Shown here piece after piece: positions 22,006 through 33,025 of a DNA stretch of 64,000 bases. Source of the stretch: Aquarana catesbeiana. Taxonomy: Eukaryota; Chordata; Amphibia; Anura; Ranidae. How positions within the stretch are numbered: position 1 is the stretch's first letter; the number at the start of each line of letters is the position of its first letter. A program made the position numbers and the translations under genes. Location of the stretch: positions 22,717,252 to 22,781,251 of the forward strand of contig NC_133334.1 in assembly GCF_042186555.1 (NCBI RefSeq). Reading direction: 5' to 3'. The notes beneath the pieces are model-generated. The model saw nothing but the letters and a program-made list of their open reading frames with translations, made no database searches and was not told the origin of the DNA.

Positions 22006-22221
22006 AGCATGTTAACTGAGAGAGAAATGTACTTTCTTAGCAAAAATTTGGCATAAAATCACAACATGCCAGGGCCCATTCACACTACTGCTTTGTGGTA
22101 ATACAAATATGTGTTATCGCACGCTGCACCGTAACGCACAACACATGCATTGGTGTGATGCAGTGCTATTCATCTTGCTGATAGATGTGTTTTGTGGCTA
22201 TCACTCTGCTGTGCACTGAGC

Positions 22222-22660
22222 TGAGCTGAGTAACAGCCACCCCCTTCAGAACAATTATCCTCACCCTGCAGAGCTGAGTAACAGCCACACCCTTCATAAC
22301 AACTGTCCTCACCTTGCAGAGCTGAGTAACAGCCACACCCTTCAGAACAATTATCCTCACCCGGCAGAGCTGAGTAACAGCCACACCCTTCATAACAATT
22401 GTCCTCACCTTGCAGAGCTGAGTAACAGCCACACCCTTCAGAACAGTTATCCTCACCCCGCAGAGCTGAGTAACAGCCACACCCTTCATAACAATTGTCC
22501 TCACCCTGCAGAGCTGAGTAACAGCCACACCCTTGAGAACAATTATCCTCACCCTGCAGAGCTGAGTAACAACCACACCCTTCATAACAATTGTCCTCAC
22601 CTTGCAGAGCTGAGTAACAGCCACACCCTTCAACACAACTGTCCTCACACAGACCTGTGT
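22222..22660 (-). repeat. 48-bp minisatellite, inverted array
   Basis: Nine units of the same 48-bp sequence on the opposite strand (GAGCTGAGTAACAGCCACAC). Because 48 is a multiple of 3, the minus strand has ORFs of 173 and 194 residues with 16-residue Cys-rich repeats (CGCYSALQGEDN). I do not accept these as genes. Confidence 0.9.
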
Positions 22661-24160
22661 AGCAGAAGAAGAAAGAGTGCATGCCCGACAATGCAAATTA
22701 CATGTGTTTGTGCAATGCCTGGCACTCCATGTGGTGGACATGTGTTGCATGCACCATTTTACAGCAGCGAAATGCGTGTTAGTGTGTTTCTGTGTGTTGC
22801 GTGTCAGTGTGACGTCTGTTCAAAGTGCATTGGGTTGCCATGGCACCTCATTGCACCAACATTTGAAGCATGCACTGCGGTAAAGCATGCAGTATTGTAA
22901 CTGGGCCCCTAGGAGATTAAAAAGGTGTGAGATTAGGAATGAACTCCACATTCTTTGATCTGTGATGATATGTACATACATTAAAGAAGGTTATTTTTGG
23001 TGGGTAAGGCTCTGTTCACGCCATGCAGGTGCGGTGGAGCACACGTTTCCGCAATTTTTCCACCTGTGTCACATGTCGAGCAGCCCATTCATTTCAATGG
23101 GCTACTCTAGGTTCAAGAACGCGCAAGAGAAGCTCCTGAGGTCGGGTACACACCTAGCATTTCGCGAACGCACGATTTTGCTTGTGTTTTCTCGATATAC
23201 GCTTAGGGAGGCCCTTTCATTTCAATGGGCTTCTCTATGCAAGACAAACATAGGAAAGTAGCTCATGTAGCTTTTTGGGTGCAAAAACGCTTGACAAATA
23301 TGTCACAACGCGTGTTTAAAAAAACGCATGTTTTGAAGCATTAGTCGAGTGTTTTTGCGCGTGTATAAACAGGCGCCTGCTTGCTGCATTTGGGGTGCAG
23401 TTAACAATGAACGGCACCGCAAATGCGATATGTACATTTCCATTGGTGTGTGTACCTGGGCACCCCCTAAGGCGTGCCCAGGGCGCAGTGCCGATTCCCC
23501 CTGCTTTCCATCTCCCCCCCTGCAGTGCTGCCAGCTTCCATCCTCTCCTCTCAGGAGCGAGGAAGGGGCTGCGTTTCTGTGTGCACAGGGAAAGTGTGCA
23601 ATTTTTTTCAACTTCCTGCCACGCACAAGTGTGAACGTATCCTGTATTCAGAGGTCCAAACCGAGCGGATTATCTTTGTAACGGGAAGAGGAAATATTAT
23701 ACAGATCATTCTTCATTGATTTCTTGCCGACATACAGTATATATATATATATATATTGCATTCTACATAATGAGAACCGACCATTTCTAGAACTAATTGC
23801 GCAGAGATTAATGAGCCACTTATGAAGTCAGGAGGTCACTATGAATATGGATAATTGGGTTACCCTCCTAAAGGGGCACTGACACCGCCTGCCTAAGACT
23901 GACCAATAATCGTGATTTAATTAGTCGCTGATTGCCTTTCATTATGATACTCAAGGGTGTCGTCCTTTTCGAAACAGCTGCGAGCATTACAGCGCCGCAG
24001 CGGAGTCACTGCAATTTTGCATGGCCGTTAAATAACAGGGAGTGCAGATGTTCACGCACCGATTAATGCAGAACTTCAGCTGGGCCCATAACAGACTTAA
24101 ATGGTAATTCCACTTTCGTGGGAAAAAAAGCGGATAAAAAATGTATTATATTTATATATA
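22661..24160. other. Intron; dispersed repeat then repeat-poor block
   Basis: At 23000-23340 there is a repeat-like segment with AGCCCATTCATTTCAATGGG twice. At 23640-24110 lies balanced, repeat-poor sequence (apart from (TA)n at about 23736-23756) that could be conserved non-coding DNA. No coding region is supported. Confidence 0.35.
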
Positions 24161-25791
24161 CAGTATCTCACAAAAGTGAGTACTCCCCTCACATTTTTGT
24201 AAATCTTTTCTTCTATCTTTTCATGTGACAACACCGAAGAAATGACACTTGTCTACAATGTAAAGTAGTGAGTGTACAGCTTGTATAACAGTGTAAATTT
24301 GCTGTCCCCTCAAAATAACTCAACACACAGCCATTAATGTCTAAACCGCTGGCAACAAAAGTGAGTACACCCCTAAGTGAAAATGTCCAAATTGGGCCCA
24401 AAGTGTCAATATTTTGTGTGGCCACCATTATTTTCCAGCACTGCCTTAACCCTTTCGGGCATGGAGGTCACCAGAGCTTCACAGGTTGTCACTGGAGTCC
24501 TCTTCCACTCCTCCATGACGAGATGGTGGATGTTAGAGACCTTGTGCTCCTCCACCTTCTGTTTGAGGATGTCCCACAGATGATCAATAGTGTTTAGGTC
24601 TGGAGACATGCTTGGCCAGTCCACCATCTTTTCCTTTAGCTTCTTTAGCAAGGCAGTGGTCGTCTTGGGGGTATATTTGGGGTGGTGATCATGTTGGAAT
24701 ACTGCCCTGCGGCCCAGTCTCTGAAGGGAGGGGATCATGCTCTGCTTCAGTATGTCACAGTACATGTTGGCATTCATGGTTCCCTCAATGATCTGTAGCT
24801 CCCCAGTGCCGGCAGCACTCATGCAGCCCCAGACCATGACACTCCCACCACCATGCTTGACTGTAGACAAGACACACTTGTCTTTGTACTCCTCACCTGG
24901 ATGCCCCCACACACGCTTGACACCATCTGAACCAAATAAGTTTATCTTGGTCTCATCAGACCACAGGACATGGTTCCAGTAATCCATCTCCTTAGTCTGC
25001 TTGTCTTCAGGAAACTGTTTGTGGGCTTTCTTGTGCATCATCTTTAGAAGAGGCTTCCTTCTGTGACCACAGCCATGCAGATCAGTTTGATGCCGTGTGC
25101 GGTGTATGGTCTGAGCACTGACAGGCTGACCCCCCACCCCTTCAACCTCGGCAGCAATGCTGGCAGCCCTCATACATCTATTTCCCAAAGACAACCTCTG
25201 GATATGACGCTGAGCACGTGACCTCAACTTCTTTGGTGGACCATGGCGAGGCCTGTTCTGAGTGGAACCTGTCCTGTTATACCGCTATATGGTCTTGGCC
25301 ATCGTGCTGCAGCTCAGTTTCAGGGTCTTGGCAATCTTCTTATAGCCTAGGTCATCTTTATGTAGAGCAACAATTCTTTTTTTTCAGATCCTCAGAGAGT
25401 TCTTTGCCATGAGGTGCCATGTTGAACTTCCAGTGACCAGTATGAGAGAGTGAGAGCGATAACACCAAATTAACACACCTGCTCCCCATTCACACCTGAG
25501 ACCTTGTAACACTAACGAGTCACATGACACCAGGGAGGGAAAATGGCTGATTGGGCCCAATTTGGACATTTTCACTTTGGGGTGTACTGACTTTTGTTGC
25601 AAGCGGTTTAGACATTAATGGCTGTGTGTTGAGTTATTTTGAGGGGACAGCAAATTTACACTGTTATACAAGCTGTACACTCACTACTTTACATTGTAGC
25701 AAAGTGTCATTTCTTCAGTGTTGTCACATGAAAAGATAGAAGAAAAGATTTACAGAAATGTGAGGGGTGTACTCACTTTTGTGAGATACTG
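24161..25791 (-). mobile_element. Near-complete Tc1/mariner transposon
   Basis: 1631 bp, bounded by TA duplications (24159-24160, 25792-25793), with long terminal inverted repeats of about 220 bp beginning CAGTATCTCACAAAAGTGAG. The transposase lies on the minus strand from about 25420 to 24406. The N-terminus starts MAPHGKELSEDLKK and shifts frame in an A run; an in-frame TAG follows in the second helix-turn-helix. From about 25227 to 24406, 273 residues are open and contain the first catalytic Asp (WSDETKINLFG) and the second (FQHDHHPKY). At the third position the expected Glu is Asp (LNTIDHLWD). Inactive, but young-looking. Confidence 0.93.
24406..25420 (-). pseudogene. Tc1 transposase, frameshifted
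   Basis: A DD34E-type transposase broken by a frameshift in the A run near 25378-25385 and a TAG (for an expected CAG) near 25290. The intact C-terminal part has GGGSVMVWGCMSAAGTGELQ and ends GGHTKY. Two substitutions in or near the catalytic triad (Asn to His after the second Asp, Glu to Asp at the third site) argue against activity even if translated. Confidence 0.9.
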
Positions 25792-25817
25792 TATATCTAT
25801 ATATACACCGTATATAC

Positions 25818-25954
25818 CAGTGATGGTGAACCTTGGCACCCCAGATGGTTTGGAACTACTTTTCCCATGATGCTCAACTACACTACAGAGTGCATGAGCA
25901 TCATGGGAAATGTAGTTCCAAAACATCTGGGGGTGCCAAGGTTTGCCATCACTT
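25818..25954. mobile_element. hAT-like MITE, copy 1
   Basis: A 137-bp palindromic element starting CAGTGATGGTGAACCTTGGC and ending with its mirror. Flanked by an 8-bp duplication with one mismatch (GTATATAC / GTATATAG), as expected for hAT. A second copy is at 40192-40325. Confidence 0.8.
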
Positions 25955-25969
25955 GTATATAGTATATAT

Positions 25970-26485
<516 letters not shown>

Positions 26486-26667
26486 CCTATATCCAGATAT
26501 TGGAGTGCTGCAGTCCTTGACTTACATACTTTATAAACACGAAGTGCAGGTGACTAATTTACAACACCATAACGTCACCTTAAGCATACTACAAAAGTCG
26601 CTCTCCTCTGGGCCCCGTACAATCGTACTCGGCACCCTACAAAGAGCGCCAGTTTTAGCGCCCTTAC

Positions 26668-26750
26668 CTGCCTCTCCTCGAAGAGCTTTTCTCCAACCTG
26701 ACACCTTGGATCTCAAGAGCTTCTCTTCCATCTCTTATAGCTGTTCTTTT
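26668..26750 (-). pseudogene. Decayed tandem duplicate of the bMERB exon
   Basis: The 83 bp match the exon at 27071-27164 closely, and both flanks match too. On the downstream-intron side, both copies share the string TTTTAGCGCC (26654 and 27056 area) and a sequence around GTCGCTCTCCT. The copy keeps an acceptor (CTTCAG) and a good donor (CAG/GTAAGG). In the ancestral frame a Gln codon has become TAA (CAGCTATAAGAG); a 7-bp deletion and a 1-bp insertion shift and then restore the frame, so the end still reads ALRGEA. About 5 bp are also missing near the 5' end. It cannot encode the original helix and should be treated as a pseudo-exon, although intact splice sites mean it could be included in some transcripts. 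Confidence 0.82.
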
Positions 26751-27070
26751 CTGAAGTTGAGCTTCAATATATTTTATGGGCTTTTTTTTTTTTCTCTTTA
26801 TTCCAATATAATTAAAAAAAAAAATTCAGTAAAAAAAATAAGAGTTTTTCAAAACGTGTCAGTGATGCCAAGTGGCTGTAGCTTTTCTGTGACCCCACCA
26901 ATGACTATAAACCTCCTTTTTTCTTTTTTTTATCGTCAGACGACAAGAGTGGTAGCCGAGGTCACCTGTACTAAAGTATCACACAATAACGCCTTTTTGC
27001 TTCTTAAGGACACTACAGAAGTCGCTCTCCTATAGGACCCCATACACAGAGGGCCATTTTAGCGCCTCAC

Positions 27071-27164
27071 CTGCTTCTCCTCGAAGAGCTTTCTCCAACC
27101 TGACACCTTGGATCTCAAGAGCCCGCTGCTTCTCCTCCGTCTCTTGTAGCTGGCGCTGTATTGT
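27071..27164 (-). CDS. MICAL2: MICAL2-like exon, bMERB helix 1
   Basis: A 94-nt exon with a TTTCTTCAG acceptor and a CAG/GTGAGG donor. It enters in phase 0 and leaves with one base. It encodes TIQRQLQETEEKQRALEIQG then VRLEKALRGEA. The segment IQRQL..EEKQR.LE..GV.LEKALRGE is the most diagnostic stretch of the MICAL bMERB domain in this window. The remaining G joins AC of the exon at 9639 to give Asp, reading RGEADAGAQDEAQLL. A decayed copy of this exon and its flanks lies about 410 bp downstream in the gene (26668-26750). Confidence 0.88.
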
Positions 27165-27984
27165 CTGAAGAAAAAGAATCGCTTGTTACAATGCTAGAAT
27201 TCACTCGGCAATGGCATGTATGCGGTTCTTGACGGATTCCTGGAACCCCATACAATTGGGGACTCTCCGGTCATTCTGTTTTATTTCTAGCGGCCCTCAA
27301 TCTCAGGTTAGAAAAACACGATAAATGGCTTTTCTATTTATCCCCCGCTCTGCTTTTCTAAAGGGCCTTCAGAATTATACGTTTCCTTTTCAATATATAG
27401 ATTTGTAAAAGATCAGAGATGAGGTATAAAGAGATTCATTTAAAAGGGAATCTTTTATGTATTACCGGTACGGAACACATTCCTGAACCATTGTGGTAAC
27501 TTTGACCTTAAAGATACTTGGGGTCATTGTTATAACAAAGATTAGGGATGAGGCACAAACAGGTTTACTTTGAAGGGAAGTTATTATATGTTTTCTCTGT
27601 GAATACATTTTTTTTTTATTTATTGTTGTAACGTTGACCTTGAAGTCGTTTTTCATGTACTTTCATTTTATCCTTGCTGTTCCATATTAACACGTTTCCG
27701 AGATGGCTTTCCTAAAACTCCTTCTAGTGGCCTTCTGCATGTTAGGCAACTCTGTCACCAACTTGCATGTGCAAAAGCCCAAAATATCAAATATTTTAAA
27801 TGCTCCAGGATTTTTCCTTTCCATAACCAAAGTGCATGTGCAGTGTGCCTTGGAACTTGCTATCAAATTTGACTTCATAACCTTTTAGAAAGGTGAAGAG
27901 GAATTCTAGAGAGCAGGCAGTTTGGTTATTGAATTCAAGCAGAGATTCCAATCTTATGTTTGAACTATGACTCAGGTGTCCCTA

Positions 27985-29466
27985 TCACAGTGCCTCCCTT
28001 CATCCGTTGTACCCATCAGAGTGCCCCTTACATCAAGTGTCCCCATCAGAGTGCCCCTTACATCAGGTGTCCCCATCAGAGTGCCCCTTACATCAGGTGT
28101 CCCCATCAGAGTGCCCCTTACATCAGGTGTCCCCATCAGAGTGCCCCTTACATCAGGTGTCCCCATCAGAGTGCCCCTTACATCAGGTGTCCCCATCAGA
28201 GTGCCCCTTACATCAGGTGTACCCATCAGAGTTCCCCCTTCATCCCTTCATCTGTTGTACCCATCAGAGTGCCCCCTTACATCAGGTGTCTCCACCAGAG
28301 TGCCCCTTACATCAGGTGTCCCTATCAGAGTGCCCCTTACATCAGGTGTCCCCATCAGAGTGCCCCTTACATCAAGTGTCCCCATCAGAGTGCCCCTTAC
28401 ATCAGGTGTCCCCATCAGAGTGCCCCCTTACATCAGGGGTCCCCATCAGAGTGCCCCCTTACATCAGGTGTCCCCATCAGAGTGCCCCTTACATCAGGTG
28501 TCCCCATCAGAGTGCCCCCTTACATCAGGTGTCCCCATCAGAGCGCCCCCTTACATCAGGTGTCCCCATCAGAGTGCCCCCTTACATCAGGTGTCCCCAT
28601 CAGAGCGCCCCCTTACATCAGGTGTCCCCATCAGAGTGCCCCTTACATCAGGTGTCCCCATCACATCAGGCGTGCCCATCACATCAGGTGTGCCCATCAC
28701 ATCAGGTGTGCCCATCCGAGTGCCCCCTTACATCAGGTGTCCCCATCACATCAGGTGTCCCCACCAGAGAGCACCCTTACATCAGGTGTCCCTATCAGAG
28801 TGCCCCCTTACATCAAGTGTCCCTATCAGAGTGCCTCTCACATCAGGTGTCCCCTCCAGAGTGCCCCTGACATCAGGTCTCCCCATCAGAGTGCCCTTTA
28901 CATCAGGTGTCCCCATCAGAGTGCCCCTTGCATCAGGTGTCCCCATCAAAGTGCTCCTTACATCAGGTGCCCCTATCAGAGTGCCCCTTACATCAGGTGT
29001 CCTCATCAGAGTGCCCCTTACATCAGGTGCCCCTATCAGAGTGCCCCTTACATCAGGTGTCCCCACCAGAGAGCCCCATTACATCAGGTCTCCCCATCAG
29101 AGTGCCCCCTTACATCAGGTGTCCCCGACAGAGTACCCCTTACATCAGGTGTCCCCATCAGAGTGCCCCTTACATCAGGTGTCCCCATCAGAGTGCCCCC
29201 TTACATCAGGTGTCCCCATCAAAGTGCTCCTTACATCAGGTGTCCCCATCAGAGTGCTCCTTACATCAGGTGCCCCTATCAGAGTGCCCCTTACATCAGG
29301 TGTCCCCATCAGAGTGCCCCCTTACATCAGGTGTCCCCATCAGAGTGCCCCTTACATCAGGTGTCCCTATCAGAGTGCCCCCTTACATCAGGTGTCCCCA
29401 TCAGAGTGCCCCTTACATCAGGTGCCCCTATCAGAGTGCCCCTTACATCAGGTGTCCCTATCAGAG
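27985..29466 (+). repeat. 30-bp minisatellite, about 48 copies
   Basis: Unit CATCAGGTGTCCCCATCAGA followed by GTGCCCCTTA, with 1-bp length variants. Since 30 is a multiple of 3, ORFs of up to 567 residues appear in several frames and on both strands; they shift frame whenever a unit gains a C and are not genes. Confidence 0.96.
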
Positions 29467-30206
29467 GACCTCTGTAGAGGAAGGATGTGTGTGTGTGTGT
29501 GGGGGGGGGGTGCACATAGAACTGACTGGACTGCGCTCTGCCTCTTAGTGATGCTTTCTATAGAGAGTCGCTTGACGCTCCAAGTGTCATTTGGACCATC
29601 CAAGATGGCGGCACCCAGCGGTAGTCTCAGGGCTTTCGGATGTTCACACCAGGGAGAATTTTACAGATAAATAAATCATAATAATAAAATGCAGACATGA
29701 TCACATGGGGGGGACTTTGTTGCAATGAATGGTCTGGAGACACGGTGCGATGCTCCATGCCATAGACGTGCATTCTGCCAGCTTGGGTCGTACGGCGCTC
29801 TCTGGCTGAACTATGGCAGACTAGAGGAAGTCATTTCATTTGTTAATCTTGAAGCTTTTCTGATCACAGCTCTGCCCCCCCCCCCCACCATTCCCTGTGC
29901 CAGTTTCAGGTATTTCATGTTATTCACACTGCGCCTCCTGGACCGGCTTAGTGCCTGTTTGTGCCAAGCAGACACAGCTTATTCCTTCGACTAGAGACCC
30001 GGCAAAAATAACCTTCGCATTTCTTCTAGCCTACCGTGAAATGACTGAGACATGCAAAGACCTCCATTAACAGTGCGGGTCGGATTATTACCACCTTGTG
30101 CCAGCTGGAAATGAGAATCCAAAAACAAAAATTTTTTTTTTTTTCAAGAAGTTTAAAATAATAATCCCCATAAACCGGTAAAGATCAGTGCCCATCGTGA
30201 TAATAG

Positions 30207-30229
30207 GTGAAAATATCCAGTGAGTGGCA
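30207..30229 (+). mobile_element. Left stub of a Tc1 split by the Penelope-like insert
   Basis: GAAAATATCCAGTGAGTGGC here matches the Tc1 sequence that continues at 31215. This shows that the Tc1 was present before the retroelement inserted. Only a short left stub is clear. Confidence 0.5.
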
Positions 30230-30321
30230 AGAAAAATGAAATGGGGCGGCCGCACTCCCAAATAATGACTTTATTGACAAAACTTAGTCTAGACACCAAC
30301 AGAGGCACAGCTACAGATGAT

Positions 30322-30362
30322 AGCTGACGCGTTTCGCACCGTTAGTGGCGCTTAGTCATAGC
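30322..30362 (-). ncRNA. Hammerhead-like motif of the Penelope-like element, left
   Basis: Minus strand: GCU, AUGACUA, stem II GCGCC/GGUGC, GAAA, CGCGUC, AGC. The GCU/AGC stem I pairs, but positions equivalent to C3 and G8 are A and U, so cleavage is unlikely. Confidence 0.5.
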
Positions 30363-30601
30363 GCATCACGCACATCAATCGAATGTCTAGCGATATTGGT
30401 AGAATGGTTCTTTTCAATATCATACAGATGGTCATGGAGATGGTCTCTCAGCTGTCGAGTAGTCCGTCCCACGTATTGGATATTACATGAACTACAGGTG
30501 ATGACATAAACCAGGAATTTCGTGTTACAATTAATGAATGAAAGAATCTTGAATATTTTGACGGTGGTGGCAGAACAAAGGGGCAAGAAGCACACGTTTT
30601 A
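30356..30601 (-). pseudogene. Penelope-like GIY-YIG endonuclease fragment
   Basis: The minus-strand reading NCNTKFLVYVITCSSCNIQY then VGRTTRQLRDHLHDH has the spacing of the GIY-YIG nuclease of Penelope-like elements (a VYxITC...QYVGRTTR core with the Arg, followed by a His-rich HLHDHLYDIEKNH). It lacks the upstream linker and reverse transcriptase on this side and ends at the inverted hammerhead repeat. Not a host gene. Confidence 0.85.
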
Positions 30602-30716
30602 CTTCCGCATCTAAAAGTGCCTTTGAACTGCAGCCAATGAGAGCCTGAACTGGTGCCGGTGTATAAACTAGGGGATTTTACCCCCCCCCAGTGTAGGAGC
30701 CTGGCGAGATACCGTT

Positions 30717-30980
30717 TTGATTGGAAGAGCTGTCTTTTCAGGCTTATTTACACAGAAAGAAAGGGACATGTTTATTCCAGATTGCCCGATCATACCAGTG
30801 TTCCATCATCTTCCCAAAATTCATAATTGGCTAGATCCCCTGTTTGATAGACCCATCGTTGCTGGTATTGGATCACTGGGCGAATGTCTGGGCCAATGGG
30901 TAGACAATCAATTACAGCCCCTGGTGAACGATTTACCAGGATTCCTCAGGGACACTAAGTGGTCCTACAGCTATAACTAA
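30717..30980 (+). pseudogene. Penelope-like reverse transcriptase fragment
   Basis: The plus-strand reading has PVFHHLPKIHNWLDP, then RPIVAGIGSLGECLGQWVDN and QLQPLVNDLPGFLRDT. This is the LPKIHK...RPIVSG.GS.TE.LS..VD..LQPLV..LPS.LRDT region of Penelope-like reverse transcriptases. The catalytic YADD region and beyond are deleted; the fragment runs directly into the right hammerhead repeat at 30979. Confidence 0.88.
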
Positions 30981-31009
30981 GCGCCACTAAGGGTGCGAAA
31001 CGCGTCAGT
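30969..31009 (+). ncRNA. Hammerhead-like motif of the Penelope-like element, right
   Basis: Plus strand: AGCUAUAACUAAGCGCC, loop, GGGUGC, GAAACGCGUCAG. It is further decayed than its partner (G5-equivalent is A). Confidence 0.45.
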
Positions 31010-31214
31010 TATCATCTGCACCTGTGCCTCTGTTGGTGTATGGACTAAGTTTGGTCAATAAAGGCATTAGATGGGAGTGCGGCCGTCCCATTTCATTTTT
31101 CTTGTTATTGCCTTTGCTCAGCCGGCACCCTTCGTCTCCTCCTGAACACAAGGATGGTGTGGACACGGGGCCATCACCTGGAGCGGTAATTTCTTTGAAC
31201 TTTGTGTTTTGGAC

Positions 31215-32071
31215 TATCCAGTGAGCGGCAGTTGTGTGGAGGAAAATGCCTTGTTGATGTCAGAGAATGGGCAGACTGGTTCCAGATGATAGAAAGGTAA
31301 CAGTAACCCAAATAACCACTCGTTACACCCAAGGTATGCAGGATATCATCTCTGAATGCACAACGCATCTAACCTTAAAGCAGATGGGCTACAGCAGCAG
31401 AAGAGCACACCGGGTGCAACTCCTGTCAGCTAAGAACAGGAAACTGAGGCTACAATTCGCACAGGATCACCAAAATTGGATAATAGAAGATTAGAAAAAC
31501 GTTGTCTGGTCTGATGAGTCTGGATTTCAGCTGCGACATTCAGATGGTGGGGTCAGAATTTGGTGCATGGATCCATCCTGCTTTGTATCACCGGTTCAGG
31601 CTGATGGTGGTGGTGTAATGGTGTGGGGGATGGGCACACTTTGGGCACCTTAGTACCAATTGATCATGGTTTATACACCACGGCCTACCTGAGTATTGTT
31701 GGTGACCATGTCCATCCCTTTATGACTACAGTGTCCCCATCTTCTGATGGCTCCTTCCAGCAGGATAATGCACCATGTCACAAAGCTCCAATCATCTCAC
31801 CACTGGACAATGAGGTCCCTGTCCTCCAATGGCCTCCACACTCACTACATCTCATCCAATAGAGAACCTTTGGAATGTGGTGGAAGATTGGCATCATGAA
31901 TGTGCAGCCGACAAATCTGCAGCAACTGTGTGATGTTATCATGTCACTATGGAGCAAAATCTCTGAGGAACGTTTCCAACACCTTGTTGAATCTATGCCA
32001 CCAAGAATGAAGGAAAAAGGGGGTCCAACCCAGTACTAGCCAGGTGGACCCAATAAAGTGGCCGGTGAGTG
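31215..32071 (+). mobile_element. Tc1/mariner transposon, 5' truncated
   Basis: Right end GCCGGTGAGTG/TA. The plus strand reads a broken transposase: RKLRLQFAQDHQNWIIED, stop, NVVWSDESGFQLRH (first Asp), FQQDNAPCHKA (second Asp), HSLHLIQ*RTFGMWWK where the third catalytic position (Glu in ENLWNVVE) is damaged. Multiple stops and a deletion around 31565. Interrupted on its left by the Penelope-like insert. Confidence 0.85.
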
Positions 32072-32199
32072 TATGTCCCTGCTTTATGCAGATTGGAGAG
32101 ACTGCAAATAAGAGTTCATTTCAATCACCCCATCCTTGTCTCTATTCTCTCATCTCCTCATTTCTGAGTCCAGCACAGGAGCTGATATAGAAAAAGAAC

Positions 32200-33021
32200 A
32201 ACATACAGATCAACCAAAACTTTATGACCACCCACCTAATATTGTGTAGCTCCCCCTTTTTGCCACCAAAACAGCCCTGACCCGTTGAGGCATGGACTGC
32301 ACTAGACCTCTGAAGGTACGTTGTGGTGTCTGGCACCAAGCCGTCAGTAGCAGATTCTTTAAGTCCATCAAGCTGTAAGGTACGACATCCTTGTTTTTCC
32401 CAGCACATCCCACAGATGCTCAACTAGATTAAGATCTGGAGAATCTGGAGGTCAAGTCAACACCTCAAACTTGTTGTGTTCCTCCAACCATTCGTGACCT
32501 TCTCAGACCAGGCCACTTTCTGCGATTGCTCCATGGTCCAGCTCTGATGCTCACATACCCATTGTAGGCGCTTTTGGCTGTGGACACGGGTCAGCATTGA
32601 CACCCTAGTTTTTGGCTGTGCAGCCCCATACATAACAACCTGTGATGCTCTGTGTGTTCTGACACCTTTCTATGGGAACCTGTATTACCCTTTTTAGCAA
32701 TTTGAGCTACAGTAGGTCTTCTATTGGATCAGAATACATGGGCCAGCCTTCAAACCCCATGTGCATCAATGAGCCTTGGCAGCCCATGATCCTGTTGCCG
32801 GTTTGCCGATTTTCCTTCCTTGGACCACTTCTGGTAGGTCCTGACCACTGCAGACCAGGAATATTCTACAAGAGCTGCAGTTTTGGCATTTTGACACAGT
32901 CATCTTGCCAACACCATTTAGCTCCTGTCAAAGTCGCTCAAATCCTTACGCTTGACCATTTTTCTGCTTTCAACACATCCATTTCAAGGACAACATGTTC
33001 ACTTGCTGCCAAATATATCCC
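32200..33021 (-). mobile_element. Internally deleted Tc1-like transposon
   Basis: Left part (32205-32460) encodes on the minus strand the transposase C-terminus: LQ.DLK.LLLTAWCQTPQRT, GLVQSMPQRVRAVLVAKRGS. The right part (about 32500-33010) corresponds to the N-terminal half (CAGTAGGTCTTCTATTGGAT; AAGTCGCTCAAATCCTTACG). The catalytic middle is missing, so it is non-autonomous. Confidence 0.8.
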
Positions 33022-33025
33022 ACCC

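Larger units (their letters stand above)
26540..27180 (-). repeat. Tandem duplication containing a MICAL2-like exon
   Basis: Copy A at about 26550-26760 and copy B at about 26968-27172 share the exon and intron on its 3' side (AAGTCGCTCTCCT, GGGCC/GGACC, TTTTAGCGCC), separated by about 415 bp. Copy B is functional; copy A is decayed (see 26668-26750). Confidence 0.8.
30230..31214. mobile_element. Rearranged Penelope-like retroelement with inverted hammerhead ends
   Basis: A 985-bp insert flanked by a 16-bp duplication with one mismatch (TATCCAGTGAGTGGCA at 30214-30229; TATCCAGTGAGCGGCA at 31215-31230). The ends are inverted relative to each other: 30233-30361 mirrors about 30969-31105 (GGCGGCCGCACTCCC facing GGGAGTGCGGCCGTCC). 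Each end has a hammerhead-like core. Inside, a GIY-YIG endonuclease fragment points left and a reverse-transcriptase fragment points right, so two 3' parts of a Penelope-like element are joined head to head. It is broken and non-autonomous. Confidence 0.85.

Noticed and set aside
22166..22750. Possible Cys-rich secreted repeat protein
   Set aside because: No signal peptide; two frames are open equally and the inverted array nearby shows it is a minisatellite.
27960..29670. ORFs of 505 and 567 residues with 10-residue repeats
   Set aside because: They arise from a 30-bp minisatellite whose period is a multiple of three; three frames and both strands are open and the frame drifts with C-run length.
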